A stretch of 61,194 nt of DNA from Peribacillus frigoritolerans. GTDB lineage: Bacteria > Bacillota > Bacilli > Bacillales > DSM-1321. The stretch's first letter is position 1; each line of letters opens with the position of its first letter. This document shows positions 53,101 through 61,133 of this stretch, piece after piece. Under the pieces are notes generated by a model that was given only the letters and a program-made list of their open reading frames with translations, searched no databases and was not told the DNA's origin. The translations under genes and the position numbers were made by a program. The stretch spans positions 1-61,194 of the forward strand of contig NZ_JAUUTW010000031.1 of NCBI RefSeq assembly GCF_030676415.1, in the 5' to 3' direction.

Positions 53101-54717
53101 TTGGAATTAAAACTGTCTCATGAATTATTGGGGAATTCAATGGTAAGCGTGATCGAACAAATTTATTACGATAAAAAGGAGAATGAATTATATCTGACCT
53201 CTTTTTCAGCCCTAAAAGAGAATGGGCATATCGTGGCAGACTCTTTCAATAACCATATATGGGTTATGCCATGCAAGATAAAAGCAAACGATTTTACGTT
53301 GGTATTTGATCTCGACATTTACAGCGACCTAAATGAAGCAGTTAAAGCCTTCATCACCTTGCGGAGATCGTCCGGGGTAAGCGCGCATAAGTGTTATGAT
53401 GAAGCCCAGTTACTTAAAAAAACAATAAGATTATCCAATGGTTTGAAACAAATGAGTAAGGTGGAAGACAAGTTGGTATCTATGTCAGAACCGCGCGCCT
53501 ACTCCCTTTCGAATGTCTTGAAGAACTTCATCAGCTTTTTCCCCTGTGAACAGGGAGAGGAATTACAAAGGATCTGCGATACCATTCCTTTCGCAACATA
53601 TGGAAATAGAGATTTGCCGCACTTCCATGATGTACTGGTATTCAATGATATTGTAAATGATTTTTTTCAGACAAAGCCAGTTGAACAGACCCTGAAATTT
53701 ATGCCCATTATGATTTGGTGGCTAATAACGAATATCTTGCCACAGCGTCCAACAGAACTGCTCTTAATGAATATAGATTGCCTAGAACATAGACCTGATG
53801 GAACCATGTGGCTTGAAGTTCCCAGAATCAAAAATGAAAGTGATTCTCCAGATAGGGTTATTCACTATGAACCAATCCAGATTGACACTAAGACCTATCA
53901 ATTAATCTCTTTCTACAAAATGAAGCTAGTCGAATTTGGTATCGAGGATGATTACCTTTTCCCGAGGGATTTTTATCAACTGTTCCGGAAAAGACCAAAA
54001 CGTCAAGCATTCAATCGAATGACACTATACAATTTTGATGTGTTACTGCAAGAGTTCTATAACGAGGTCGTTGAGGGTTTATATTCGGAGACAAACCTTG
54101 AGAAAATTAGGCCTGGAGATACTAGACACTTCGCAATTATCAATATGTTTCTGCAAGGCTTTAACATGCTTTCCATCGCCAGAATGGCTGGACACGATGT
54201 AATTGCCACACAGGATAATTATTACTCACATGCCGAACATTTTTCGCAATCGTATGTCTATATATTGGCTCAAAATATGCTGGAACGTAAGATTTCAGAC
54301 ACTATGCCTGATGGATTTATTGGATGGAGACGGGATGCATATGATAGAGGAAGAATATACAATGATAAGGACACATTGAAAATGTTAAAAGTAGACTACG
54401 GTTATTGTAAGGAAAGGAAAGAAATCTTCCCCTCATCGTGTGTCGAAGACTGTAGGGTGTGCAGCAACTATATTTTTAAACCGGATGTTGATAAATACGA
54501 ACAAGGGGTTCAATGGCTACAGGACTATTCCAAAGTCCTTAATCAACGAATGAATGAAGTACACTTAATCATGAAGGAACAGTGCAGTTCATCACTCCTG
54601 TCGAACCACCCTGCTTCTGACGAAATTTCAAAGACAAATTCAATGAAACTCGTAAAATACATGAATCAAAAAGCGATTATTGATTCGATATTGATGGAGG
54701 AAGACAGATATGACTAG
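53101..54717 (+). CDS. Third tyrosine-recombinase-like protein of the module
   Basis: The product has 538 residues from TTG 53101 (AGGTGG 6 bases upstream; the frame begins earlier, inside the preceding gene). The catalytic half shows Arg in NILPQRPTELLLMNIDCLEH, Arg-His in RPGDTRHFAIINMFLQGFNM, His in IARMAGHDVIATQDNYYSHA and the Tyr pair in the same block. The canonical first His of HxxR is Gly here. A Cys set (CKERKEIF, SSCVEDCRVCSNYIF) near 475-495 resembles a zinc site, as in the 937-residue partner. It ends with an 8-base overlap into the next gene. Likely acts with the other two in transposition. Confidence 0.78.
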   Translation: MELKLSHELLGNSMVSVIEQIYYDKKENELYLTSFSALKENGHIVADSFNNHIWVMPCKIKANDFTLVFDLDIYSDLNEAVKAFITLRRSSGVSAHKCYDEAQLLKKTIRLSNGLKQMSKVEDKLVSMSEPRAYSLSNVLKNFISFFPCEQGEELQRICDTIPFATYGNRDLPHFHDVLVFNDIVNDFFQTKPVEQTLKFMPIMIWWLITNILPQRPTELLLMNIDCLEHRPDGTMWLEVPRIKNESDSPDRVIHYEPIQIDTKTYQLISFYKMKLVEFGIEDDYLFPRDFYQLFRKRPKRQAFNRMTLYNFDVLLQEFYNEVVEGLYSETNLEKIRPGDTRHFAIINMFLQGFNMLSIARMAGHDVIATQDNYYSHAEHFSQSYVYILAQNMLERKISDTMPDGFIGWRRDAYDRGRIYNDKDTLKMLKVDYGYCKERKEIFPSSCVEDCRVCSNYIFKPDVDKYEQGVQWLQDYSKVLNQRMNEVHLIMKEQCSSSLLSNHPASDEISKTNSMKLVKYMNQKAIIDSILMEEDRYD

Positions 54718-55393
54718 AGTAAAAGAAGGACAGGCTAGAAAAGGCAGACCGTCAAATTACAGTGACGAACAGCTCAAGGAAATGGCGTTGGAGATTAAAA
54801 AGAAATATAAAGGGCAAAAACTAACTTACCTTTTCTTAGAAAAGGAAACCGGCATCGGAAGGAATACGTGGAGCAGACGTATTCCTGAAACGATCGATGA
54901 ATTAAATAAGCCTGTTTCAAGGTCGGTCGGAATATCCGAAAGTGATGATGTTTACTTTCCGAATATTGAAAAAATTTTTGAGGCTTATAAAAACGATAAG
55001 AACAAAATAATAAGCGAGCTTTATTTCATCGAAACGGCATTCTATGAGCTTTATAATACGGTTAAGAACCTGAAAGAAGAGCTCAACCGGAGAAGAGATG
55101 ACAGTGCCGAGCTAAAAATGAAAAACGATGAAATTCGGCTACTGCAAGAACAGGTAAAACATTATGAACAATTATACAATCAGCAAATGATTTCAAGTGC
55201 CTTTTCACACCTGCAATCTCAAAACCAGGTTAAAGACAATCTAATACAGTTTGATAAAAATAACAGGAAACATGCGAGTTTGGAGAATTTGGAAACCTTT
55301 TTTGAATTGGAAGGATCTAATACACTGGAGGAAAATGCTAGCCTCTCCAAAATAGAAAATAGGTTTAGCAATATATTTAAAAAGGACCGTTAG
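54710..55393 (+). CDS. Coiled-coil DNA-binding accessory protein (TnpC-like)
   Basis: The product has 227 residues. The N-terminus (RKGRPSNYSDEQLKEMAL, then LEKETGIGRNTWSRR) looks like a small helix-turn-helix. Residues 90-160 form a long coiled coil (YNTVKNLKEELNRRRDD, EIRLLQEQVKHYEQLYNQQ). The tail is acidic. The gene overlaps the previous stop by 8 bases. Size, position and coiled coil match TnpC, the orientation/efficiency factor of Tn554-type transposition; similar small partners close other recombinase trios. No cargo gene follows before IS110. Confidence 0.75.
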   Translation: MTRVKEGQARKGRPSNYSDEQLKEMALEIKKKYKGQKLTYLFLEKETGIGRNTWSRRIPETIDELNKPVSRSVGISESDDVYFPNIEKIFEAYKNDKNKIISELYFIETAFYELYNTVKNLKEELNRRRDDSAELKMKNDEIRLLQEQVKHYEQLYNQQMISSAFSHLQSQNQVKDNLIQFDKNNRKHASLENLETFFELEGSNTLEENASLSKIENRFSNIFKKDR

Positions 55394-55653
55394 TTAAATT
55401 AAGACAATAATTCATAGGATAGTAAGTCCATTAAGAAGCTTCCAAAGAATTTGGTCGTGAAGTTATGGTAAAAACCAACAAAAAGAACTTGGAGAGATAT
55501 AAATCCTTGTTTAACTAAACCAGCTAATAGCTTGTCAACATTTTTCAATAAAAATATAAAAACATACGTGATATACTAAAAATAGGCATACCAAATAACC
55601 TTCCTTCAGACTCTTATTTGGAAGGTTTTGTTCTATTTAGTTAAATATAAATT
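55394..55653. other. Spacer between the recombinase module and IS110, with terminator
   Basis: AACCTTCC (55597-55604) and GGAAGGTT (55620-55627), extended by CCAAATA/TATTTGG-like flanks and a TTTTG tail, should end the recombinase transcript. No copy of the TTGTACAAAAATAAT box is seen here, so an element end is not evident. Confidence 0.5.
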
Positions 55654-56882
55654 TTAAACAATATCTTGGAAAGTCATTTTGTTCTTTAATAGAGCGAAAA
55701 TCCAGTGTAAGAGCTTATTTACACAGGCTATGACGGCTACCTTAGAAGGCTTTCCTTCCTCGCGTTTCTTGTCATAAAACACGCGTAGCTTCTTATTTCG
55801 AGGGATAATTTCATCAGTTGTCTTAGACTTCCGGCAATCACGAATAGCACAACGAACTGCCATATATAAGGCATGTCGAAGTCTGCTAGAACCTCTTTTA
55901 GTGATTCTATTTTTGGTAGCTGTAAACTTACCAGATTCGAATACACTAGGATCAACTCCAGAGAAAGCTACAAGTTTTTTAGGATTATTAAATCGATCTA
56001 TTTCACCAATTTCAGAAATAATCGTTGCCGCGATCTTTTCTCCGATACCTGGGATAGATTTGAGGATCGTATATTCTACAATTTCTTTAGCGAGGGCGTC
56101 TATCTCTGCCTCTAACTTTGATAGATGCTCTTTGTACTGAAGAAGAATATTTATATACATGCCAAGGCTTAAAATATGACTCTGATAGATTGTCTTATCG
56201 AAAGGGTTACGAGCTGCTGCAGCTTTAAGCTGAATCGCTTTTTCATTTGCCCATTTAATTGATCTACTCTTGCATAACTCAAATATCCTTGCTGTCATTG
56301 CTTCTTCACTTGCCTTCAAAATGTCCTCTGAAGAGGGGAACTCTGAAAGAGTTAAGAGTGACACCACAGAATATAAATCTCCAAAAACTCCTTTATACTC
56401 AGGAAACACTTGTTCAAGCACTGCCTGAAATTGAAGCTTTGTTTGAATCATAACGCCAGTTATGTTTTCATGTTGTCTTGTGAGATTACGAAGGTTCAAT
56501 AACTGGACTCCACGCTTTTTATATGGCTCTAATTCTTCTTTATAAAACAACTCACAGAGAAGATAGGCATCAATGGCATCTGTTTTTACCTTTCTTAAGC
56601 TTGATCCTCTTGCCTTATATGAAATCAATGGATAATCAATAAATATCCTCGTTCTTCCAAGTAATGAACGACTGGAGTTTGATAATGTCAAGTGGCTTCT
56701 AAAACGACTGAAGGCTTCTGACCAGACTCTTTCTTTACATCCTCAAGAAACGCTACAAGTAAATTAAGCCCCTCAACAGTATGAGTTATTTTAAAACTCT
56801 TTTGATAAGGTTTACCCTTATCCAAAAATGCTTGAACCTGACTTTCCCCTTTTGAAATATCCAGACCAACGACTGGATTCAT
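55654..56882 (-). mobile_element. IS110-family insertion sequence with broken transposase
   Basis: The transposase spans about 409 codons. The N-terminal DEDD domain starts VVGLDISKGESQVQAF with the first Asp, and KTDAIDAYLLCELFY holds another acid. The C-terminal part has LKSIPGIGEKIAATIISEIG, NNPKKLVAFSGVDPSVFESG with the family serine, and RLRHALYMAV. Two lesions separate the halves near 56640-56690: a GGA glycine codon is TGA, and a likely 4-base deletion follows shortly after. It ended as an inactive copy. IS110 elements carry their guide RNA upstream of the gene, which here would be 56883-57070. Confidence 0.85.
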
Positions 56883-57070
56883 TCTAAATCTCCTCCTAAT
56901 CTAGTGGATTACCGGTACCCCTATTTCTCCTTGCAGTGTCACAGCTTCGCTTGTTATACGAGATCTACGTCCCAACCAGCCTAATCATGTTTCTACAAGT
57001 AGGGGGCAAACTGTTTAGTTGACGGGTCTATCCCCACGAGACGTTTTGCCCCGGCTACCGTTATAATAAA
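56883..57070 (-). ncRNA. Candidate IS110 bridge-RNA region
   Basis: The 190 bases upstream of the transposase start are non-coding, GC-richer than their surroundings and foldable (for example GGGGCAAA near 57003 with TTTGCCCC near 57044). In IS110 elements the left non-coding end encodes the bridge RNA with target- and donor-binding loops. The claim rests on position and composition. AGGAGGAGAT just before the ATG is the transposase ribosome site. Confidence 0.4.
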
Positions 57071-57084
57071 ACCATATAAAAAAT

Positions 57085-57113
57085 GGTCAACCAGAAATAT
57101 TTTCTGGCTGACC
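57085..57113. terminator. Hairpin flanking the IS110 end
   Basis: GGTCAACCAGAAA and TTTCTGGCTGACC (one mismatch) around a 3-base loop, followed by TTAT. A repeat half copy (ACGAACGGGGCAGTTTAGTT) follows at 57121. Confidence 0.6.
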
Positions 57114-57203
57114 TTATAATACGAACGGGGCAGTTTAGTTGAAGAAGGAGACTTATGAATTAAGAACGAATAATAAGGGGATAAACCAAAAGAGGTGCTG
57201 ATA

Positions 57204-57920
57204 TTGAGATTTATGGATAGATGGGTAAAATCAGAAAATATTAAAATTCATTACCTGGAAAGTGGTGATTATGATAGGTCCTTAACCCCATTAGTTTATG
57301 TACCTGGTGCTTTAAATTTTGCAGAACAATCGACTGATCTTTTAGGAAAATTAAAATTAAGAAAATGTATAACAATGAGTCTAAGAGGGCGTGGAAAAAG
57401 TGACGCTCCAAAAAGAGGATACTCATTTAATGACCATGTTAAAGACCTACATGCCGTAATATCGGATTCTAAAGTGAAGAACTATTGTTTAATGGCATAT
57501 TCTATGGGTGTTCCATATGCGATAAAGTTTGCTTCAGAACAGCCTAATATAAAAGGTTTAATCATCTGTGATTATCCTGCAAAATACCCTTTAATACCTG
57601 AAACATGGTCAGATAGAATTCTTAGTCGTGGTTATTTAAACGAGGAGAGGAAACATGTTGTAACAGGTATCCAGACTGAATCAAGTCATATTGACCTTTA
57701 TAGTGAGTTATCCCTTATTAAAGTACCTGTATTAATTATTAAGGGTGGAACTGACGGTTCGCTTTTAAAAGGTATGGAAATTGAAAAATATAAGAATAAC
57801 CTTAAAGATATAAATGTAATTGAGATAGCTAATTCGGGACATGAACTGTGGGAGCCAGATATAAATAAATTCCATCAAATAATCACAGATTACTTAAGGA
57901 AATTGGATAGTTCTTCTTGA
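57204..57920 (+). CDS. Alpha/beta hydrolase
   Basis: The product has 238 residues. The oxyanion region is PLVYVPGALNFAEQS and the nucleophile elbow is CLMAYSMGVPYAIKFA (A-Y-S-M-G, serine near 99). The acid is in LIIKGGTDGSLL and the catalytic His in IEIANSGHELWEP. SLRGRGKSDAPKRGYSFNDH is typical of the fold. TTG 57204 is taken because AAGAGGTG is well spaced from it. The gene sits between a repeat half copy and a full repeat, the latter giving its terminator. The substrate is unknown. Confidence 0.87.
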   Translation: MRFMDRWVKSENIKIHYLESGDYDRSLTPLVYVPGALNFAEQSTDLLGKLKLRKCITMSLRGRGKSDAPKRGYSFNDHVKDLHAVISDSKVKNYCLMAYSMGVPYAIKFASEQPNIKGLIICDYPAKYPLIPETWSDRILSRGYLNEERKHVVTGIQTESSHIDLYSELSLIKVPVLIIKGGTDGSLLKGMEIEKYKNNLKDINVIEIANSGHELWEPDINKFHQIITDYLRKLDSSS

Positions 57921-57988
57921 GCTAACAGGGGCTTTACTTCACCTTGGCAGCTCTTTTTTTATGGAACTAACGGGGCAGGTTAGTTGAA
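57919..57988 (+). repeat. Dispersed repeat copy with terminator
   Basis: GAGCTAACAGGGGCTTTACT, then TTGGCAGCTC with seven T's, then GGAACTAACGGGGCAGGTTA. It begins at the hydrolase stop codon. Confidence 0.65.
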
Positions 57989-58083
57989 TAAAGAAAAATA
58001 TATCAAAAGAACTTCATTCTTTCCTCACAATCAATTTGTATCATTATTAAAGAGACTGATATTAAATCAAGGAGACGTGTAAT

Positions 58084-59457
58084 ATGGAAACAGTTAGGAA
58101 CAATACTTCTATTCAAAATAAAAAACAAACTGATACCTCGCTAAATAAAACAGTATGGAGATGGCATTTTTATGCTGGAATTATTTTTGCACCATTTCTT
58201 ATTATTCTAGCAGTTACTGGTTCAATTTATTTATTTAAGCCCCAGATTGAGCAAGTTCTCTATCAAGAATACTACGAGGTTAATCCACAAGGAGATAAAA
58301 TACCAGCATCCCGGCAAATTGAGGAAGTAAAAAATCTCTATCCTGATGCAGTTGTAACACAATATCGTCCTGGAGAAAATGCAACACGTTCGAGTGAAGT
58401 AAGCATAACTTCTCATGATAAGTCTCTTACCATCTTTATTGACCCTTATACAGGTAAATCTATTGGAGAGTTAAATAATGAAGATAGAATTATGAATATA
58501 ATAGAAGAAATTCATGGTGAACTAATGGCTGGTACACTAGGGGATAGAATTGTAGAATTAGTTGCTTGTTGGGCAGTGGTGCTAATTGTTACGGGTCTTT
58601 TTTTATGGTATCCAAAAAAGAAACAAAATTTATTCGGTATTCTAATTCCAAGATTAAATAAAGGGAAAAAGATTCTAAGAAGAGACTTACATGCAGTTCC
58701 GGCCTTTTGGATCACAGCAGGAATGTTATTTTTAATTATGACAGGTTTGCCTTGGTCAGGTTTTTGGGGTAGTAATTTCCAATCGTTAGCTACTAATTCT
58801 GGCGAAGGATATCCACCTTCTGTATGGTTAGGTAGTGCTCCAACATCTACAATTAAAACAAAAGATATAGCAGATGTCCCTTGGGCATCTGAAAATTTAG
58901 ATGTACCTAAGTCAGAAATTCAAGGTTTTATTCCACTTTCAATCGATAATGTGGTTGGAATAGCAAATCGTGAGGGTATGCATCCAAGTTATACTGTAAA
59001 CATTCCAAATGAAAAAGAAGGCGTGTATACATTGTCAGCTTTTCCACCAAAAGCACAAGATGAGGCTACTATGCATATTGACCAATATTCAGGTGCAGTT
59101 CTAGCTGATTATCGTTATGATAACTACGGTTTAATAGGGAAAATAGTTGCTTGGGGGATCACGTTGCATAAAGGGACTCAATTTGGTTTAATTAACCAAT
59201 TAGCTAGTCTTCTTATTTGTTTAGGCATCATTCTTGTTGCAGTTAGTGGTTTTTATTTATGGTTAAAACGTAAACCAAAAAAAGAAATGGGTGCACCAAA
59301 AGCCCCTAGTATAAAAAAAATGAAGCTCTTCCTAATCTTGTTAATAGGTTTGGGTATTTTGTTTCCATTGGTTGGTTTGTCACTTAGTGTTGTATGGCTA
59401 ATTGACTGGTTAATTATTCAAAGAATATCTGTAATTAAGAGATTTATGAATGCATAA
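58084..59457 (+). CDS. PepSY-domain membrane protein (PepSY_TM family)
   Basis: The product has 457 residues. Four membrane helices: residue 30 (WHFYAGIIFAPFLIILAVTG), about 160 (ACWAVVLIVTGLFLWYPKKK), about 207 (FWITAGMLFLIMTGLPWSGF) and 375-395, plus a final pair after 420. The conserved WRWHFYAG, HGELMAG and RRDLHAVPAFW histidines are typical of heme- or metal-linked reductases in this family, and two external PepSY-like regions lie between helices. It is followed after 27 bases by a YtkA-like lipoprotein gene, a pairing seen near metal or heme handling genes. AAGGAGACG precedes the ATG. Role probably transmembrane reduction; inferred. Confidence 0.85.
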   Translation: METVRNNTSIQNKKQTDTSLNKTVWRWHFYAGIIFAPFLIILAVTGSIYLFKPQIEQVLYQEYYEVNPQGDKIPASRQIEEVKNLYPDAVVTQYRPGENATRSSEVSITSHDKSLTIFIDPYTGKSIGELNNEDRIMNIIEEIHGELMAGTLGDRIVELVACWAVVLIVTGLFLWYPKKKQNLFGILIPRLNKGKKILRRDLHAVPAFWITAGMLFLIMTGLPWSGFWGSNFQSLATNSGEGYPPSVWLGSAPTSTIKTKDIADVPWASENLDVPKSEIQGFIPLSIDNVVGIANREGMHPSYTVNIPNEKEGVYTLSAFPPKAQDEATMHIDQYSGAVLADYRYDNYGLIGKIVAWGITLHKGTQFGLINQLASLLICLGIILVAVSGFYLWLKRKPKKEMGAPKAPSIKKMKLFLILLIGLGILFPLVGLSLSVVWLIDWLIIQRISVIKRFMNA

Positions 59458-59484
59458 TTCGAAAAGTAAAGGGTGTCTTTTGCC

Positions 59485-59958
59485 GTGAAAAAAAATATAT
59501 GTATTTCTTTAATCTTTATTTTCAGCTTATTGCTAAGTGCATGTTCACTTGAACAGGATGTTGCTAATCTATACAAAAAAGAAAAACCTCTTGAATCAGA
59601 AATAGTCATACCTGAATCCTTCTCAGAAAATAAGCAGGAGACAATAAAGGTGGTTCTTACTCAAGATGGTAAAAAAGTTGAAGGCGCAGATTATGTTCAT
59701 TTTGAGATATGGAAACAAGATGGTTCACTTAATTATAATATGGAAAAAGCTGAGGAAGACGGAAACGGTACGTATAGTTTAAGTAAAGAATTTGATAGTG
59801 AGGGTCTATATTATATAAAAATACATGCAAGCAACGATGGTTCAATAATTATGCCTCAAAAACAGTTTATTGTAGGAGAACTTTCTAAAAGTGAGTTAGA
59901 ATTCTTGCAAAAAGGTTTGGAAAAAAATGATGAGAGTAGTCATGAACATCATCATTGA
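59485..59958 (+). CDS. YtkA/FixH-like lipoprotein with His-rich tail
   Basis: The product has 157 residues. Lipobox LLSAC near residue 20 after KKNICISLIFIFSLLL. The mature domain has an Ig-like pattern (VVLTQDGKKVEGADYVHFEI, GTYSLSKEFDSEGLYYIKIH), as in YtkA-like proteins. It ends SSHEHHH, likely metal-binding. GTG 59485 is preferred because AAAGGG is then about 12 bases away and the signal peptide begins directly. It forms an operon with the PepSY protein and would sit on the outer face of the membrane, perhaps passing copper or another metal to it. Confidence 0.82.
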   Translation: MKKNICISLIFIFSLLLSACSLEQDVANLYKKEKPLESEIVIPESFSENKQETIKVVLTQDGKKVEGADYVHFEIWKQDGSLNYNMEKAEEDGNGTYSLSKEFDSEGLYYIKIHASNDGSIIMPQKQFIVGELSKSELEFLQKGLEKNDESSHEHHH

Positions 59959-59973
59959 ATAATGATACATTAT

Positions 59974-59999
59974 GGAGCTGTCTTTAAGGCAGCTTTTTC
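59974..59999 (+). terminator. Terminator derived from the dispersed repeat
   Basis: GAGCTGTCTTTAAGGCAGCT and TTTTTC end the PepSY-lipoprotein operon. The repeat is cut right after its T-run by intron sequence. Confidence 0.8.
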
Positions 60000-60085
60000 G
60001 TGCGCCCGGCATGGGTGCAATCTATAGGGTGAAAGTCCCGAACCATGAAGGCAGTAGTAGTGGTTAGCTTAATGCAAGGGTGGGT
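60000..60085 (+). mobile_element. Group II intron, 5' end fragment
   Basis: GTGCGCCCGGCATGGGTGCA at the junction, followed by ATCTATAGGGTGAAAGTCCC and GAACCATGAAGGCAGTAGTA, is the conserved 5' end and domain I of bacterial group II introns. It lies exactly behind a hairpin with T-run, the preferred target of class C introns. About 85 bases remain; domains II-VI and the reverse transcriptase are absent. An inactive remnant. Confidence 0.8.
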
Positions 60086-60087
60086 AC

Positions 60088-60420
60088 TCAAGAAGATCCA
60101 TTTATATCGTTGTCTTTTTTCTCAAAACAGAGATTTACAGTTCTACCATTAGATCGTGTTCTATGTTGCATATGTGCTGGAACATTGAAAATTTCACCAG
60201 GTAGTAATTTAATTGTTTTATCATTTTCTAATTCAATTAAGAGTTCTCCTTCGAGTACCATAAATAATTCGTCTGTGTCATGTTCATGCCAATGAAATTC
60301 TCCATCAATCACAGCAATTCTTAAAACATGATCATTAATTTCAGACACGACAAAATTCTTATATTCAGTTATATCAGACACTAAATCTAATAAATTAATT
60401 TTTAGCAATAAACTTTCCAA
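60088..60420 (-). CDS. Small cupin-domain protein
   Basis: The product has 110 residues. It is a single cupin barrel. Motif 1 is DGEFHWHEHDTDELFMVLEG (two His, one His/Glu), motif 2 is LLPGEIFNVPAHMQHRTRS (late His). The metal set is complete. TTG 60420 is chosen because AAAGGAG precedes it at good distance. Such small cupins bind metal and often bind or isomerise sugars, but this one has no assigned role. Convergent with the lipoprotein operon; the intron fragment lies between. Confidence 0.85.
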   Translation of the reverse strand: MESLLLKINLLDLVSDITEYKNFVVSEINDHVLRIAVIDGEFHWHEHDTDELFMVLEGELLIELENDKTIKLLPGEIFNVPAHMQHRTRSNGRTVNLCFEKKDNDINGSS

Positions 60421-60560
60421 GTATATTTCTCCTTTCTGAAACAATAATAATTAAGCTATGTAAATTGTATCATTTATACAATAGAAATAGACAAAAATTA
60501 ACTTTTAACTGACGATTAAATGAAGAAGTTAGTGAACAGCTCGTACATATTATGCAGAAG

Positions 60561-60594
60561 CTTATTCAAGAATCGGGCGCGATTCTTGAATAAG
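60561..60594. repeat. Perfect 15-bp hairpin
   Basis: CTTATTCAAGAATCG, loop GGCG, exact complement. It sits upstream of a dispersed-repeat copy. No gene is found in 60421-60697 apart from these elements. Confidence 0.6.
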
Positions 60595-60610
60595 TTTCGC
60601 TGTTCTTATA

Positions 60611-60690
60611 TAACTAACGGGTGCGTTAGTTAAAGATCAGAGCTGTCTTTAAGGCAGCTTTTTCTTATGGCACTAAAGGGGCTGGATTGT
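60611..60690 (+). repeat. Dispersed repeat copy, best preserved
   Basis: TAACTAACGGGTGCGTTAGT, then AGAGCTGTCTTTAAGGCAGC and T-run, then CACTAAAGGGGCTGGATTGT. All three blocks are present in order; the first is itself the stem CTAAC-GGGTGC-GTTAG. Confidence 0.7.
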
Positions 60691-60697
60691 TAAAAAA

Positions 60698-60976
60698 ATG
60701 GAAACAATAATGATTTTTGTACCATTTCTTGTAGCTATTGGGATTGGAGTAATTATTTTGTTTGTTACTTGGTGGTTTTAAAAAATAAACCTTCCCCTAT
60801 TTGTGCGAATTGTACCAGGAGCCTTAACAGTTATAGCTGCTATTATTCTATTTTACATTGGTTACGTAAACATAAGGGGATTTGAAGGGGCTGCTTATGG
60901 GATTCTCTCTGTCTTTTTAATTTGTTTTGCAATTTTATCGTTCCTTATGGCAAAAAAGCCATCAAAGGCACGATAA
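60698..60976 (+). pseudogene. YesK-like membrane protein with in-frame stop
   Basis: From ATG 60698 the frame encodes IFVPFLVAIGIGVIILFVTW, a first helix, then TAA at 60779-60781. The same frame continues INLPLFVRIVPGALTVIAAI, then FEGAAYGILSVFLICFAILS and stops at 60974. The layout (three helices, GFEG.AYGI motif) fits the YesK family. Readthrough or re-start is possible but not supported by a ribosome site, so it is probably dead. Confidence 0.6.
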
Positions 60977-60993
60977 AATGAGCTTATAATTCT

Positions 60994-61071
60994 TGAACTA
61001 ACAGGTACTTTACTTACTTCAATAAGGGAGGTTGCTGAAGCAACCTTTTTGTTATGCAACTGATATTAACG
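60994..61071 (+). repeat. Dispersed repeat copy, type C
   Basis: GAACTAACAGGTACTTTACT, TTCAATAAGGGAGGTTGCTG, AAGCAACC with T-run, then TATGCAACTG. The GGTTGCTGAAGCAACC hairpin replaces the GCTGCC one. Confidence 0.65.
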
Positions 61072-61133
61072 AAACTGTCAACCCACCACACCCAAATGTT
61101 TTTAAATGGTGTTTCATTCAGCTATGAATAGAG

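Noticed and set aside
48742..55653. Complete transposon with defined ends
   Set aside because: No matching repeat or target duplication was found by eye on the right side, and no cargo is visible, so ends are not called.
57003..57025. Extra dispersed-repeat half copy (GGGGCAAACTGTTTAGTTGA) inside the IS110 upstream region
   Set aside because: The similarity is short and the segment pairs with a later TTTGCCCC inside the IS, so it is better explained as IS structure.
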